Shown: piece after piece, positions 37,089 through 47,075 of the stretch
How the letters are laid out: every line of letters begins with the position of its first letter
How positions within the stretch are numbered: position 1 is the first letter of the stretch
Assembly: GCA_030750975.1 (NCBI GenBank)
Contig: JASMHC010000015.1
Span: forward strand, 558,001-622,000
Length of the DNA stretch: 64,000 nt
DNA from: Paracoccaceae bacterium
GTDB taxonomy: Bacteria; Pseudomonadota; Alphaproteobacteria; Rhodobacterales; Rhodobacteraceae
Direction of reading: 5' to 3'
Translations under genes and position numbers: made by a program
The notes under the pieces: generated by a model
The model's input: the letters and a program-made list of their open reading frames with translations, nothing else
Databases searched by the model: none
What the model was told of the DNA's origin: nothing

Positions 37089-37700
37089 TTAGTCCGCCCA
37101 GCCGCGCTTGCGCATTTCGGCGCGGATGTTGAATAGTGATCCGTTCAGGCGAACGCCATTCTCGATATCAGACAGGGCGATCGCCGTTTGCGTGCCAGCG
37201 GCGTCAACCACGACCCATTGGCGCAGCTTCAGCGGCTCATTGTCAAACACCAGGCTGACATAGCCGTATTGGGCGAATGTCGGGTCCTGGACATTCAGAA
37301 CCGTGAACTCTCCGCTGTCCATGCGATTGGTGTTCAGGTTCGAGTTGACCAGATCGACATCACGGCCAAGGATCGTATCCAGCGGGGTCGTGCTTAGGGG
37401 GAAGCGGAACGGAGGTTCGTTTGACAGCGGGTCAAACACCGCAACCTGACCGCCGCTGATCAGCACCAGGGGCGCGTTTTCACCATCATACTGAAACCGA
37501 GCCTTGCCGGGACGTTTCAGGAAAAGTGTGCCGGTTTGTTTTGATCCGTCCTGATTGAACTGGACAAAATCCGCCTGGGCGCTTTTCAGCGTGTTGAGAT
37601 ACGCGCCAATCGCCTCGAGCGAGGCCGCCTGCGCAAGCGCAGAGCCTGCCGACAAAACGGTCATCCAAAGCGAAAGGGTGAAAACGGCAAGGTTCTTCAT
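37089..37700 (-). CDS. lolA: LolA, outer membrane lipoprotein carrier protein
   Basis: The periplasmic chaperone that takes lipoproteins from LolCDE to the outer membrane. The 203 residues start with a signal peptide (MKNLAVFTLSLWMTVLSAGS, ALAQAA). LEAIGAYLNTLKSAQADFVQ, GTLFLKRPGKARFQYDGENA and LVLISGGQVAVFDP are family features. The longer frame to 37886 overlaps ftsK, so the ATG at 37700 is right. It lies 79 bases after ftsK on the same strand, an order common in this group. Confidence 0.95.
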   Translation of the reverse strand: MKNLAVFTLSLWMTVLSAGSALAQAASLEAIGAYLNTLKSAQADFVQFNQDGSKQTGTLFLKRPGKARFQYDGENAPLVLISGGQVAVFDPLSNEPPFRFPLSTTPLDTILGRDVDLVNSNLNTNRMDSGEFTVLNVQDPTFAQYGYVSLVFDNEPLKLRQWVVVDAAGTQTAIALSDIENGVRLNGSLFNIRAEMRKRGWAD

Positions 37701-37779
37701 GGCACTCTTATCTATGCAAGTCGGGGGCGCTTTACCGCCCCCAGTGGTTTCACATCTTTGCGAGCTTTGCTCCGGCGCT

Positions 37780-40584
37780 TTATTGTTCCGGCACCAGAAT
37801 CTCGCGTTTGCCCACATGGTTGGCGGGGCTGACCAATCCCTGGTCTTCCATCTGCTCGACCAGCCGGGCGGCCTTGTTATATCCAATAGCCAATTTGCGC
37901 TGGATATACGATGTCGAGCATTTGCGATCCTTTATCACGATGGCCACGGCGGTGTCATATAGCGCATCTTCGCTGTCGGTATTGCTCCCCAGACCAAGCA
38001 CCAGATCGATATCGCCGGATTTCTCGTCATCCGGGCCGTCCACGACGCCGCCGACATAATCCGGCGGGCCAAAGGCTTTCAGGTGGTTGACGATTTCCTC
38101 AACCTCTTCATCCGAACAGAACGGCCCGTGAACACGGGTGATCTTGGCGCCACCGGCCATATAGAGCATATCGCCCATGCCCAGCAGCTGCTCGGCGCCC
38201 TGTTCGCCCAGAATGGTGCGGCTGTCGACCTTGGACGTCACCTGGAACGAAATCCGTGTCGGGAAGTTGGCTTTGATCGTGCCGGTGATCACATCGACCG
38301 AGGGGCGCTGGGTGGCCATGATCAGATGGATACCGCTGGCCCGCGCCATTTGCGCCAGACGCTGGATGCAGGCCTCGATCTCTTTGCCGGCGACCATCAT
38401 CAGGTCGGCCATCTCGTCCACGACGACGACGATATAGGGCAGGGCCTCGGGCGCGAATTCCTCGGTCTCGAAAATCGGATCACCGGTTTCCTCGTCAAAG
38501 CCGGTCTGAACCGTGCGGCTGAACATCTCGTCCTTGGCCAGCGCATCGCGCACACGGCCATTGTAGCCTTCGATGTTGCGCACACCCATCTTGGACATTT
38601 TGCGGTAACGGTCTTCCATTTCGCCGACGACCCATTTCAGCGCCACAACCGCCTTTTTCGGGTCGGTCACAACGGGCGACAGCAGATGCGGGATGCCGTC
38701 ATAGACGGAAAGTTCCAGCATCTTCGGGTCAATCATGATCATCCGGCATTCTTCCGGCGTCAGCTTGTAAAGCAGCGACAGGATCATGGTGTTGATCGCC
38801 ACGGATTTGCCCGAACCGGTGGTTCCCGCAATCAGCAGGTGGGGCATTTTGGCCAGATTGCCGACAATCGCGCCGCCGCCGATATCTTTACCGAGCGCCA
38901 GCGGCAAACGCATGTTGCTATCGCCAAAGTCACGGCTGGCAAGGATTTCGCGCAGCACCACCATTTCACGGTTGACGTTGGGCAGTTCGATCCCGATCAC
39001 GCTGCGCCCCGGCACGGTGCTGACGCGGGCCGACAGGGCCGACATCGAGCGGGCGATGTCGTCCGACAGGCCGATCACGCGGCTGGCTTTGACGCCGGGG
39101 GCGGGTTCAAGCTCGTACATGGTGACAACAGGTCCGGGGCGGACGCTGACGATTTCACCCTTCACGCCATAATCATCCAGCACGTTTTCTAACATGCGGG
39201 CGTTTTCTTCCAGCGCCTCGTCCGACAGGTGGTGGCGGTCAATGCTGACCGGGTTGCGAAGCAGGTTCAGCGGCGGCAGCTCAAAGGCGTCGGTCCTATC
39301 CTCGAACGACAGGCTGGGCTGCACTTCGGCCTTTGCCCGTTTCGACGGTTTAACCGCCTTCTTGGCCGCGTGCTGAACCACCTTCTTGGGGTCCGGCATT
39401 GGAACGGGCTGAGGGGTCAGACGGCGCAGGGGGGCGGGCTGTTGCTCGGGGTCGTCAACCATGCTGTCGGGCACCGGTGCCGCCACACGGCGGGTCAAAG
39501 GTGGTTCGGACGGCATCAAACCGGCTGACTGGGCTTCTGGCGCAGGGGTCTCGCCGTCAAGCTCTTGCGTTTCGGGGGTCTGACGCATGCGCGACTGGAT
39601 GGCCTGCGCGATCTTGGCGCGAATGCGGTCGTCGCCCGATGCCTGCTCGGCCAGATCACCGTGAAAGCTGTGATCCACCAGTTCCGGCTCCGGCGTCTGG
39701 TCCTCTTCGGGCGACAATCCGGCCAGAGTGTTCATCAGCGCCCGCAACCCGCCGGTTTTGCCGCGTTCGGGTGCTGGGTCTTCGACAACGGGCTGTTCGC
39801 GGTATTCATGCCGGAAAATCGCGGTGGCGTGCTGGTCGTGCCCGGGGGCGTCTTCAACGACAGTTTCCTCTTGCAGACGCGCCTCGCGGCGTTCGGCGCG
39901 ATGCGCGGCGGCGGTGCTGGCCGCCTGCACGGTGCCCCGCGCACCCTTGGCCAGACCGTTGCGCAATTGCGAATAGGTCAGGATCAGCCCGACAACCAGA
40001 TAATAGCCGGCGCGGATGATTTCGTAGCGTGTAAACCCAAGGGCAAAAGCGGTGATGACCAGCAGACCAAGGCCCGAGATCAGCGACAGCGCTTTCAGCC
40101 CGGTGGCCATGCCAAGGGGCAGGATGTTCAGCAAGGCACCGACAACGGTATCGCCTAACAAACCGCCAAGGCCGAAATTCTGAACCCAGGCATCGCCCGG
40201 TGTCAGGGTCGCGGCATAGATTGCGAAAACCGCGACGGCGATGGGAAAAAAGATGATCCGGGTCAGCACCCGGTCATTGCCCCAATGCAGCACGAACCGC
40301 CCGCCCCATGTGATCAGCGCGGCGGGCACCATCCATGTGGCATATCCGATGATCATGATGAACGGCGCGGCAATGGCGGCCCCTGTGGGGCCAAGCCAGT
40401 TGTTCACCGGCGCATTGGTGGCCGAGACCCAACTGGGATCATCCGGCGAATAGGTGGCCAGAAGCGCGGCGCTCAGAACCCCGAGTGTGATCAGCACCAG
40501 CCCCAGCAATTCGCGGCCGCGCTTTTCGATGGCTTCCTGAATGGCCGCGTCAACCAGCGGTTCCCGTCTTGTCTGAAACGCCAT
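37780..40584 (-). CDS. ftsK: DNA translocase FtsK
   Basis: Moves chromosome dimers at the septum and activates XerCD at dif. The 934 residues contain four or so N-terminal membrane helices (about 30-190), a Pro/Glu-rich linker (about 230-430), the motor domain with Walker [15 protein letters not shown] near residue 590 and Walker [15 protein letters not shown], and the C-terminal gamma winged helix ([20 protein letters not shown]) that binds KOPS. The ATG at 40584 is 2 bases after the stop of the aminotransferase gene, so the two are coupled. The longer frame upstream overlaps that gene. Confidence 0.96.
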   Translation of the reverse strand: MAFQTRREPLVDAAIQEAIEKRGRELLGLVLITLGVLSAALLATYSPDDPSWVSATNAPVNNWLGPTGAAIAAPFIMIIGYATWMVPAALITWGGRFVLHWGNDRVLTRIIFFPIAVAVFAIYAATLTPGDAWVQNFGLGGLLGDTVVGALLNILPLGMATGLKALSLISGLGLLVITAFALGFTRYEIIRAGYYLVVGLILTYSQLRNGLAKGARGTVQAASTAAAHRAERREARLQEETVVEDAPGHDQHATAIFRHEYREQPVVEDPAPERGKTGGLRALMNTLAGLSPEEDQTPEPELVDHSFHGDLAEQASGDDRIRAKIAQAIQSRMRQTPETQELDGETPAPEAQSAGLMPSEPPLTRRVAAPVPDSMVDDPEQQPAPLRRLTPQPVPMPDPKKVVQHAAKKAVKPSKRAKAEVQPSLSFEDRTDAFELPPLNLLRNPVSIDRHHLSDEALEENARMLENVLDDYGVKGEIVSVRPGPVVTMYELEPAPGVKASRVIGLSDDIARSMSALSARVSTVPGRSVIGIELPNVNREMVVLREILASRDFGDSNMRLPLALGKDIGGGAIVGNLAKMPHLLIAGTTGSGKSVAINTMILSLLYKLTPEECRMIMIDPKMLELSVYDGIPHLLSPVVTDPKKAVVALKWVVGEMEDRYRKMSKMGVRNIEGYNGRVRDALAKDEMFSRTVQTGFDEETGDPIFETEEFAPEALPYIVVVVDEMADLMMVAGKEIEACIQRLAQMARASGIHLIMATQRPSVDVITGTIKANFPTRISFQVTSKVDSRTILGEQGAEQLLGMGDMLYMAGGAKITRVHGPFCSDEEVEEIVNHLKAFGPPDYVGGVVDGPDDEKSGDIDLVLGLGSNTDSEDALYDTAVAIVIKDRKCSTSYIQRKLAIGYNKAARLVEQMEDQGLVSPANHVGKREILVPEQ

Positions 40585-40586
40585 AA

Positions 40587-41774
40587 CTACCTCGCTTGTC
40601 CATACAGGCAGTCGCGAATAGTCTCTAACCCGCGCTGCATGTCGCTTTTTGGGGCCACCATGGCGACCCGTATGTATGTTTTGCCGGGATTGCCCGCATC
40701 GGTGTCCCGCGCCAGATACGAGCCGGGCAACACGCGCACCCCGGTTTCTTTCCAAAGCTTTACCGCCGCCTGTTCGTCATTCGGAACCGGCAGCCAAAGG
40801 AAAAAACCGGCCTGCGGGCTTTCGTATCCCGCTACTGCGGAAAAAACCCGGTCGGCAATGGCGTATTTCTCGGCATAAAGATGGCGGTTTTCGATCACAT
40901 GGCTCTCGTCCGCCCAGACCGTTTCTGCCACGCGCTGCAACGGCAGCGGCAAAGGCGCCCCCGCATAGGCCCGCAATTGTTTCATCCGGTGGATGCTTTC
41001 CGGCCCGCCCGCAGCGAAGCCCGAGCGCAGGCCGGGGAGGTTCGACCTTTTGGATAGTGAATGAAAGATCACTACGCGCTCGGGGCTTGCCCCCAGATCA
41101 CGTGCCACCTGCAACGCCCCCGCCGGAGGGGTGTCGCGGTAAATCTCGGAATAGCATTCGTCGGCAAAGATTTTGAAATCGTGTTTTTCGGCCAGATGGA
41201 TCAGTTCGGCCCAGTAATCATAGCTGGCCACCGCCCCCTGGGGGTTGGATGGCGAGCACATATAGGCAATTGCCGTCTGGTCCAGAACATCCGCGGGCAG
41301 GCTGGAGAAATCCGGCAGATGTCCGGTTTCCGCGGTGGCGGGCACGAACACCGGTTCGGCACTCACGCTGATCGCGGCGATCATGTAGACCTGATAAAAT
41401 GGGTTCGGCACCAGCACTTTCGGGCGCTGGCCGTTCTTGGTTTCTGGGCACAGGGCCATGGCGGCGTTGTACAGCCCCTCGCGGGTGCCATTCAAAGGAA
41501 GAACTTGTTTTTCGGCTGCGATGTCAACGCCATAGCGCAGCTGAACCCAATCGGCGATGGCCTGTTGCAGCTCGGGTGTGCCGTCGTTCGGGGGGTATTT
41601 GGCGAAGCCGTCAACATGTTGGGCAAGAGTGTCGGCAACCCAATCCGGCATGGCGTGTTTGGGTTCGCCAATGGTCATATGTATGACTTCACCACCGGGT
41701 TGGTGATGATCCAATAACGCCCGCAAGCGCGGGAACGCATAGGCCGGAAGGTTCGAAAACCGCTCGGGGAACAT
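40587..41774 (-). CDS. Class I/II aminotransferase, DapC-like
   Basis: A PLP enzyme of 395 residues. The PLP-lysine motif is visible as [18 protein letters not shown]; the N-terminal [20 protein letters not shown] and [18 protein letters not shown] match the succinyl-diaminopimelate transaminase (DapC) group. That would complete the succinylase branch with DapD and DapE in this window. The alternative is a generic aspartate- or LL-DAP-type aminotransferase. It precedes ftsK in a coupled operon and follows the amidase after a 257-base gap containing a family B repeat. Confidence 0.85.
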   Translation of the reverse strand: MFPERFSNLPAYAFPRLRALLDHHQPGGEVIHMTIGEPKHAMPDWVADTLAQHVDGFAKYPPNDGTPELQQAIADWVQLRYGVDIAAEKQVLPLNGTREGLYNAAMALCPETKNGQRPKVLVPNPFYQVYMIAAISVSAEPVFVPATAETGHLPDFSSLPADVLDQTAIAYMCSPSNPQGAVASYDYWAELIHLAEKHDFKIFADECYSEIYRDTPPAGALQVARDLGASPERVVIFHSLSKRSNLPGLRSGFAAGGPESIHRMKQLRAYAGAPLPLPLQRVAETVWADESHVIENRHLYAEKYAIADRVFSAVAGYESPQAGFFLWLPVPNDEQAAVKLWKETGVRVLPGSYLARDTDAGNPGKTYIRVAMVAPKSDMQRGLETIRDCLYGQAR

Positions 41775-41906
41775 ATTCAGACTGCCTCAGTATCGGGGTC
41801 ATTTCGCCCCGTTTGGCACAAGGATAACGAAGGCGGGGCGGTTCGTCCAGAAAATCAATTGCAGAGGGGGTGGAAAGGTAAAGGTGTGGTTTTCGAGATT
41901 TTCACG

Positions 41907-41988
41907 CGCGGTAACAAGGGCGAAGCCCGCCGCGCGAGCGTCATGCTGGAAGCATGCCTCCGGCATGACCCGCCCCGATGGGGCGGCG
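41907..41988. repeat. Family B repeat, copy 3
   Basis: GCGCGGTAACAAGGGCGAAG, CCCGCCGCGCGAGC, then the inverted repeat GTCATGC/GCATGAC around TGGAAGCATGCCTCCG, and CGCCCCGATGGGGCGG. This is the most complete hairpin form of family B. It lies between the amidase and the aminotransferase. Confidence 0.6.
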
Positions 41989-42031
41989 TGCCTGACACAT
42001 ATTTTGCGGGCGGCAAGACTGGTTCGAGGCG

Positions 42032-43357
42032 TTACCCCAAAGCCGCTTCCGCCGCATGACCGACCCGCAGCAGCGCCTCTTCCCCGAACGGTTTGCCCAT
42101 CAGGGTGATCCCGCAGCTGGGAACCCCCGTGGGCAGGGTCAGGGCGGACAGCCCCATCAGGTTGCCGACGCGGGTGTTGGCCAAAGCCCGCAGGTTGGCC
42201 TCTTTGTAATAGTCGCCATGCTCTTTCAATCGTTCCAGATTTGGCGGAAGGGTCGGTGTGGTCGGGCACAGCACCGCGTCAAACCCCGCCATGGCGGCGT
42301 GCCATTCGGCCCGGATGTCATCCAGCGTCTGCCAGGCTTTGATATAATCCACGGCCGACACATCGGCACCGCCGCGAAAACGGGCCAGAATTTCGCTGAA
42401 CATCAGGTCGGGGTTCGCCTCGATCACCTCGCGCCATGTGGCATAGGCTTCGGTCGGGTAAAGGATTGGCGCCAGCGCCAAAGCCTCGGCGATGCGGGGG
42501 AATTCGATCGCTTCGATCACCGCCCCTGCCGCCTGCATCCGTTCACAGGCGGATTGATAGGATGACATGATCGCATGGCTTAGATCCTGCCGGACCGAGC
42601 TGCGCAGGCTGGCCAGCCGGACACCTTTCAGCGATGCGCCGCGCAGGTCTACCGGCTTGCTGCCTTCCATCACCGACATCAGCAGGGCGGCATCCTCGAC
42701 CGTGTGGGTCAGCGGGCCAACCGTGTCAAAACGGGCGCAAAGCGGCACGACACCTTTCAGGGACAGCCGCCCCGAGGTGGTTTTCAGCCCGACCAGATCG
42801 TTCCACGCCGCAGGCACCCGCACCGATCCGCCCGTGTCCGAGCCGATGGCGGCAGGGGCCAGCCCGAAAGCCACCGAGCCTGCGGCCCCCGAGGACGAGC
42901 CGCCCGCAAGCGCGTCGTGATCATTGACGCAAGGCGGTGTGGCGGTGACAGGGTTATAGCCAAGACCCGAGAAAGCCAGTTCGCTCATATGGGTTTTGCC
43001 CAGACAGACCAGCCCGGCCATGGTCGCGTTGCGCAGCACCTCGGCATCCAGTGTGGGTACGCGATCCTTCAGAAGGGCGCTGCCCGCTTCGGTTGCGGTG
43101 CCTGCCGTATCAAACAGGTCTTTCCAACTGATCGGCACCCCGTCCAGCAATCCCAGACGATGGCCCGACTTGGCCCGCTGGCTGGCAGCTTTTGCTTCGG
43201 CCAGGGCGCGGTCTCGGGTCATGCGGGCATAGATGCGGCCGCCGAATTCATGGGCCTCGGTCGCGTCCAGAAAGGCCTCGGTCAGATCGACCGGATCAAG
43301 ATGCCCCGCGCCGATTTCCCGTCCGAGTTCCGCGATACTGTTGCCGTGCCACTTCAT
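42032..43357 (-). CDS. Amidase signature family protein
   Basis: A 441-residue amidase of the AS family, with the catalytic Lys in GVPISWKDLFDTAG, cis-Ser in LAGGSSSGAAGSVA and nucleophile Ser in GSDTGGSVRVPA. PTLPPNLERL and GNLMGLSALTLPTGVP complete the fold. The ATG at 43357 follows CGGGAGAACAGCA; an upstream frame to 43537 would overlap the ubiH promoter. It is not GatA, which has different neighbours and length. Substrate unknown. Divergent from the ubiH-type gene. Confidence 0.9.
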   Translation of the reverse strand: MKWHGNSIAELGREIGAGHLDPVDLTEAFLDATEAHEFGGRIYARMTRDRALAEAKAASQRAKSGHRLGLLDGVPISWKDLFDTAGTATEAGSALLKDRVPTLDAEVLRNATMAGLVCLGKTHMSELAFSGLGYNPVTATPPCVNDHDALAGGSSSGAAGSVAFGLAPAAIGSDTGGSVRVPAAWNDLVGLKTTSGRLSLKGVVPLCARFDTVGPLTHTVEDAALLMSVMEGSKPVDLRGASLKGVRLASLRSSVRQDLSHAIMSSYQSACERMQAAGAVIEAIEFPRIAEALALAPILYPTEAYATWREVIEANPDLMFSEILARFRGGADVSAVDYIKAWQTLDDIRAEWHAAMAGFDAVLCPTTPTLPPNLERLKEHGDYYKEANLRALANTRVGNLMGLSALTLPTGVPSCGITLMGKPFGEEALLRVGHAAEAALG

Positions 43358-43439
43358 TGCTGTTCTCCCGATTGTCAAACCGACGGTAACGGCACCGAAG
43401 CGCATGGACAATCCCGCGAATTCGTCCATATGAAGGGGT

Positions 43440-44666
43440 ATGAGTTTCGACAGTGATATAGTTATCGTCGGCGGCGGGTTGAACGGACCCGCACTGGCCC
43501 TTGCGCTGGCCCAGACCGGGCGCAGCGTGACCATCATCGACAGCCAGTCACGACCGGTTCTGGAAGGGGCCGGGTTTGACGGGCGGTCCTATGCCCTGGC
43601 GCTGGCGTCCAAGCGCCTGCTTGATGCGATCGGGGTCTGGCAGGCCGTGGCCGACCAGTCCGAGGCGATGCTGGATATCAAGGTTTCCGACGGGCGCGCC
43701 GGCGAAGGGGCGGGGCCGTTTTTCCTGCATTTCGATCATCGCGAGATCGAGGAAGGCCCGATGGGCTTTATGGTCGAGGATCGCTTTCTGCGGCGGGCGC
43801 TGCTGGACGCGATGGATGCCGAGCAGAATATCACCCAGATGTTTGAAACCCGCGTTGTGGCGCAAGAGGTTTCTCCGACAGGGGTTTCGGTCACATTGGC
43901 GGATGGCAGGGTGCTGAATGCGGCGTTGCTGATTGGTGCCGACGGACGGTCGAGCGGCACGGCAAAACGCGCAGGTATCGGGCGGACCGGTTGGGGCTAT
44001 GGCCAGACGGCGCTGGTGGCCTGTGTGCAGCACGAACACCCCCATATGGGCATCGCGCATCAGTTCTTCATGCCACCCGGCCCGCTGGCGATCCTGCCGC
44101 TTCCGGGCAACCGGTCGTCGATTGTCTGGAGCGAAACCGATGCCCGCGCACAGGAAATTCAGGCGCTGGATGATGCGGCCTATCTGGATGTGCTGCGCCC
44201 CCGTTTCGGAGATTTCCTGGGCGAGATCGGGCTGGAAGGCAAACGGTTCACCTATCCGCTGAACCTGACTCTGGCGAATGCGTTCATCGGCACGCGCCTG
44301 GCGCTGATCGGAGACGCCGCGCATGGCATGCACCCGATTGCGGGCCAGGGGCTGAACGCGGGCTTGCGCGATGTGGGCGCCTTGGCCGAGGTGATTTCCG
44401 ACGCCGCCCAGCGCGGCGAGGATTTTGCCAGCCCGCAGGTGCTGGCGCGGTATCAGCAATGGCGGCGGTTTGATACCGCGGCGCTGGCGGTGGCGACGGA
44501 CGGGTTCAACAAGCTGTTTTCGAACGACAACCCGATCCTGCGGGCGGGCCGGGGGCTGGGTATGGGGCTGGTCAATGCCTTCCCGCGTCTGCGCCGGGGC
44601 TTCATCCGCGAAGCGGCGGGGCTGACAGGCGATCTGCCGAAGCTTCTGAAAGGCCAGCGGCTGTAG
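43440..44666 (+). CDS. UbiH/UbiF/COQ6 family FAD-dependent hydroxylase
   Basis: A flavoprotein monooxygenase that hydroxylates the ubiquinone ring. The 408 residues show the N-terminal FAD motif DIVIVGGGLNGPALALALAQ, the DG-type motif ALLIGADGRSSGTAKRAG and the ring-binding GDAAHGMHPIAGQGLNAGLR. UbiH, UbiF and UbiI differ mainly in position of hydroxylation, so I give no symbol. The ATG follows AAGGGGT. Confidence 0.9.
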   Translation: MSFDSDIVIVGGGLNGPALALALAQTGRSVTIIDSQSRPVLEGAGFDGRSYALALASKRLLDAIGVWQAVADQSEAMLDIKVSDGRAGEGAGPFFLHFDHREIEEGPMGFMVEDRFLRRALLDAMDAEQNITQMFETRVVAQEVSPTGVSVTLADGRVLNAALLIGADGRSSGTAKRAGIGRTGWGYGQTALVACVQHEHPHMGIAHQFFMPPGPLAILPLPGNRSSIVWSETDARAQEIQALDDAAYLDVLRPRFGDFLGEIGLEGKRFTYPLNLTLANAFIGTRLALIGDAAHGMHPIAGQGLNAGLRDVGALAEVISDAAQRGEDFASPQVLARYQQWRRFDTAALAVATDGFNKLFSNDNPILRAGRGLGMGLVNAFPRLRRGFIREAAGLTGDLPKLLKGQRL

Positions 44667-44724
44667 CCGATCTTCAGGCCTGCCCGGCTTTCATCGCTAA
44701 GCGGGAAGCAACATCTACAGCATC

Positions 44725-44768
44725 GCGCGACTGGACCCGAAAACCGGGTCCCACTTTTCGGGTCGCGC
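44725..44768. repeat. RIME-like palindrome; rest of 44667-45131 has no gene
   Basis: Outer arms GCGCGAC (44725-44731) and GTCGCGC (44762-44768) and inner arms CCCGAAAA (44736-44743) and TTTTCGGG (44755-44762) give a 44-base palindrome. The arm sequence resembles the RIME/BIME-type intergenic repeats of rhizobia and relatives. The remaining gap up to 45131 shows no reading frame I would support. Confidence 0.6.
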
Positions 44769-45131
44769 CACGGGGGGGCACCGAGCGGTGAGGCTACACA
44801 AACTTTACAATTGAATGAGAAAACCTTGCCTGACGTCACGAATGGGCGATGGTTGGTTCGATTGTGTGCCCGAGCCAATTGTCAGACCGATATTGAAACA
44901 CCGGTGAAGGAGGAAACTCCGACATTGGTCAGACCCGATATGACGGGCCCGTCATCCTTTATCGCTTTCCACGAATACAAACCCTGAAATGCTTCACCCT
45001 GCCGAGGACATGCCCTCGAGCGGGGTGTTTGTGCGCGGCCTGTCATCCCCTCGAAATCGGGGATCTCGTCAGGCAGGGCGCTGGGTTGAGAGAGTTCCCA
45101 GCTTTTGCAGGGATGACACTTTTGGTTCGGC

Positions 45132-45314
45132 CTAGTCTTCCAACTTTCGCGCCTCGTCGATCAGCATGATCGGAATACCGTTGCGGATCGGATAGGCCAG
45201 CCCCGCATTCTTGGACACCAATTCCTGTTTCGCGGCATCATAGTCCAGCCGCGATTGGGTTTGCGGGCAGATCAGCGCCTCGAGCATGCGGCGGTCGAAA
45301 CTGGTTTCACTCAT
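45132..45314 (-). CDS. Trm112-like small protein
   Basis: A 60-residue protein with [20 protein letters not shown] and [19 protein letters not shown], the bacterial Trm112/YcaR family. Eukaryotic Trm112 activates methyltransferases; bacterial members have a similar but less defined partner role. Only one Cys (LICP) is left of the zinc site, as in many bacterial members. Its ATG overlaps the LON-domain gene's stop by 4 bases. Confidence 0.92.
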   Translation of the reverse strand: MSETSFDRRMLEALICPQTQSRLDYDAAKQELVSKNAGLAYPIRNGIPIMLIDEARKLED

Positions 45315-45940
45315 TGCATCGTCTCCTCTCCGCCGCCATGCAGCGCGTATTCCATCAAAGTAACCAAGGTTTCGCGCCGCGTCACAAGCGACGGCGCTTC
45401 AAGCAGGGCTTGCTTATCCTCAGGCTCGAACGGGCAGAGCATGGACAGCGCGTTGATCAGCATTTCATCTTCGGCCTCTTTCAGGCTGTCCCAGTCGGTG
45501 CGCAGCTCTTCCTGTTCGAAATAGCGGTTCAGCAAGTCGAAAAAACGGTCTCGGTCGAATGCGGGGTCGGTTTCCGCATTGCCCAGATCACGCTCGAACC
45601 CGTTCCAGCTGACGGCACAGCGGCGATAGGGGGAAAAGCCCGAAACCTCGCGCGTGATGCGATACCGGCTGACACCGGTCAGGGTGATCATATAGCGCCC
45701 GTCCTCGGTTTCCGAGAATTGCGTGACCCGCCCCGCGCAGCCGATCAGGTGCAGATCGCCGCCGTCATGTACCGGTTGCACCATGCCGATCAGCCGGTGT
45801 CTGCTGCGCAGCACATCCTCGAACATCGCCAGATAGCGCGGCTCGAATATATGCAGCGGCAATTGCCCGCGCGGCAGCACGAGCGCCCCGGGCAGGGGAA
45901 AGACCGGCAGGATGTCGGGAAGATCAGCGGGGTTGAACAT
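45311..45940 (-). CDS. LON-domain (Lon substrate-binding) protein
   Basis: A 209-residue protein made of only the N-terminal LON domain of the Lon protease: [53 protein letters not shown]. There is no ATPase or protease part. Such free LON proteins may bind substrates or the cell's ubiquitous Lon; unproven here. Coupled to the Trm112 gene and preceded by a MITE-like element. Confidence 0.92.
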   Translation of the reverse strand: MFNPADLPDILPVFPLPGALVLPRGQLPLHIFEPRYLAMFEDVLRSRHRLIGMVQPVHDGGDLHLIGCAGRVTQFSETEDGRYMITLTGVSRYRITREVSGFSPYRRCAVSWNGFERDLGNAETDPAFDRDRFFDLLNRYFEQEELRTDWDSLKEAEDEMLINALSMLCPFEPEDKQALLEAPSLVTRRETLVTLMEYALHGGGEETMQ

Positions 45941-45949
45941 AGGTCAAAC

Positions 45950-46067
45950 CTAAAGCGTTTCGAGATTAACTTGAGACACAAGTTGATTTTGAAACGCCCA
46001 CAACCTCAACAGGTTTCGCGCGTTTCGCCACTTTGATATGTCTCAACAATATCGCAAAACGCTTTAG
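45950..46067. mobile_element. MITE-like element (family C), about 118 bp
   Basis: Terminal inverted repeats CTAAAGCGTTT (45950-45960) and AAACGCTTTAG (46057-46067) are perfect over 11 bases, with inner repeats TTGAGACA (45971-45978) and TGTCTCAA (46039-46046). TA occurs at both ends, consistent with TA target duplication. There is no open frame. It resembles a non-autonomous miniature transposon; a partial copy exists at 7501-7539. Confidence 0.7.
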
Positions 46068-46081
46068 AGCGCCAACCCGCA

Positions 46082-46999
46082 TCAGGCAAATATCATCGAG
46101 CTTAGCTTGCGTCGGCCGTTCAGAACCACCGGATCGTTGGGCTTGAGCGCCTCGAAGATGGTGAACAGCTGGGCCTTTGCCGCGCCGTCGTTCCATTCGC
46201 GATCACGGCGGAACAGTTCCAGCAGCTGGTCCACGGCTTCGGCGTTCTGGCCGGCGCCGTTCAGGGCCACGGCCAGATCAAAGCGGGCCTGATGGTCGTT
46301 CTCATCGGCGGCCAGCTTCGCGTTCAGCTCGTCCAGCGGGCCAGAGTTCGCGGCCTGCCGGGCCAGATCCAGCTGGGCGGCTGCGGCCTGTAGGTCGGTG
46401 CTTTCGCTGATATCGGCAGGGGCACCGTTCAGCGTCGCCTCGGCCTGATCCAGATCGCCTGCGCCGATATAGGCGCGGACCAGCCCGCCATAGGCGGCGG
46501 CATGGTTCGGGTCTTCGCCAAGGATTGCCGCAAAGGTCTGCGCCGCATCGGCGAATTCGCCCGCGTCCAGCATTTCCTCGGCGGCGGCGACAGCATCGTC
46601 CAATCCGCCGCTGGCGTCCCCGCCAGAGGCTTCGATCACGCGGTCAACAAACGCCTTGATTTCCGACGGCGGCACCGCGCCCTGAAACCCGTCAATCGGC
46701 TGGCCCTTCCAGAAGGCATAGACCGTCGGGATCGACTGCACACGCAGCTGACCGGCGATCATCTGGTTTTCATCGACATTCACCTTGGCCATGCGCACCG
46801 CGCCCTTGGCTTCGGTGACGGCGGCCTCGAGCGCGGGGCCGAGAGTTTTGCAAGGTCCACACCAGGGTGCCCAGAAATCAACGATGACGGGAACCGTCTG
46901 CGACAGCTCGACCACATCCTGCATAAAGGTTGCTTCCGCAACGTCCTTGATCAGATCACCCGCCGGGGCCGCGCCCGTATTCGTGCCCATTTCCAACAT
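46082..46999 (-). CDS. cnoX: CnoX-like thioredoxin-TPR co-chaperone
   Basis: An N-terminal thioredoxin domain with WAPWCGPCKTLGPALEAAV (about residues 45-60), followed from about residue 135 by TPR-like helical repeats (GLDDAVAAAEEMLDAGEFAD, LVRAYIGAGDLDQAEATLNG). This YbbN/CnoX type protects proteins from oxidation and hands them to chaperones. Unlike E. coli CnoX, this one keeps the active CGPC pair. The ATG at 46999 follows GAAGGGTTTGAC; the caller's earlier start is a TTG. Confidence 0.9.
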   Translation of the reverse strand: MLEMGTNTGAAPAGDLIKDVAEATFMQDVVELSQTVPVIVDFWAPWCGPCKTLGPALEAAVTEAKGAVRMAKVNVDENQMIAGQLRVQSIPTVYAFWKGQPIDGFQGAVPPSEIKAFVDRVIEASGGDASGGLDDAVAAAEEMLDAGEFADAAQTFAAILGEDPNHAAAYGGLVRAYIGAGDLDQAEATLNGAPADISESTDLQAAAAQLDLARQAANSGPLDELNAKLAADENDHQARFDLAVALNGAGQNAEAVDQLLELFRRDREWNDGAAKAQLFTIFEALKPNDPVVLNGRRKLSSMIFA

Positions 47000-47075
47000 G
47001 GTCAAACCCTTCGAAATTCAGTTGCGACTTATATGGACGCTCGCAGGGCAGGTCACAAGGGGCTATGCCGCCGGA

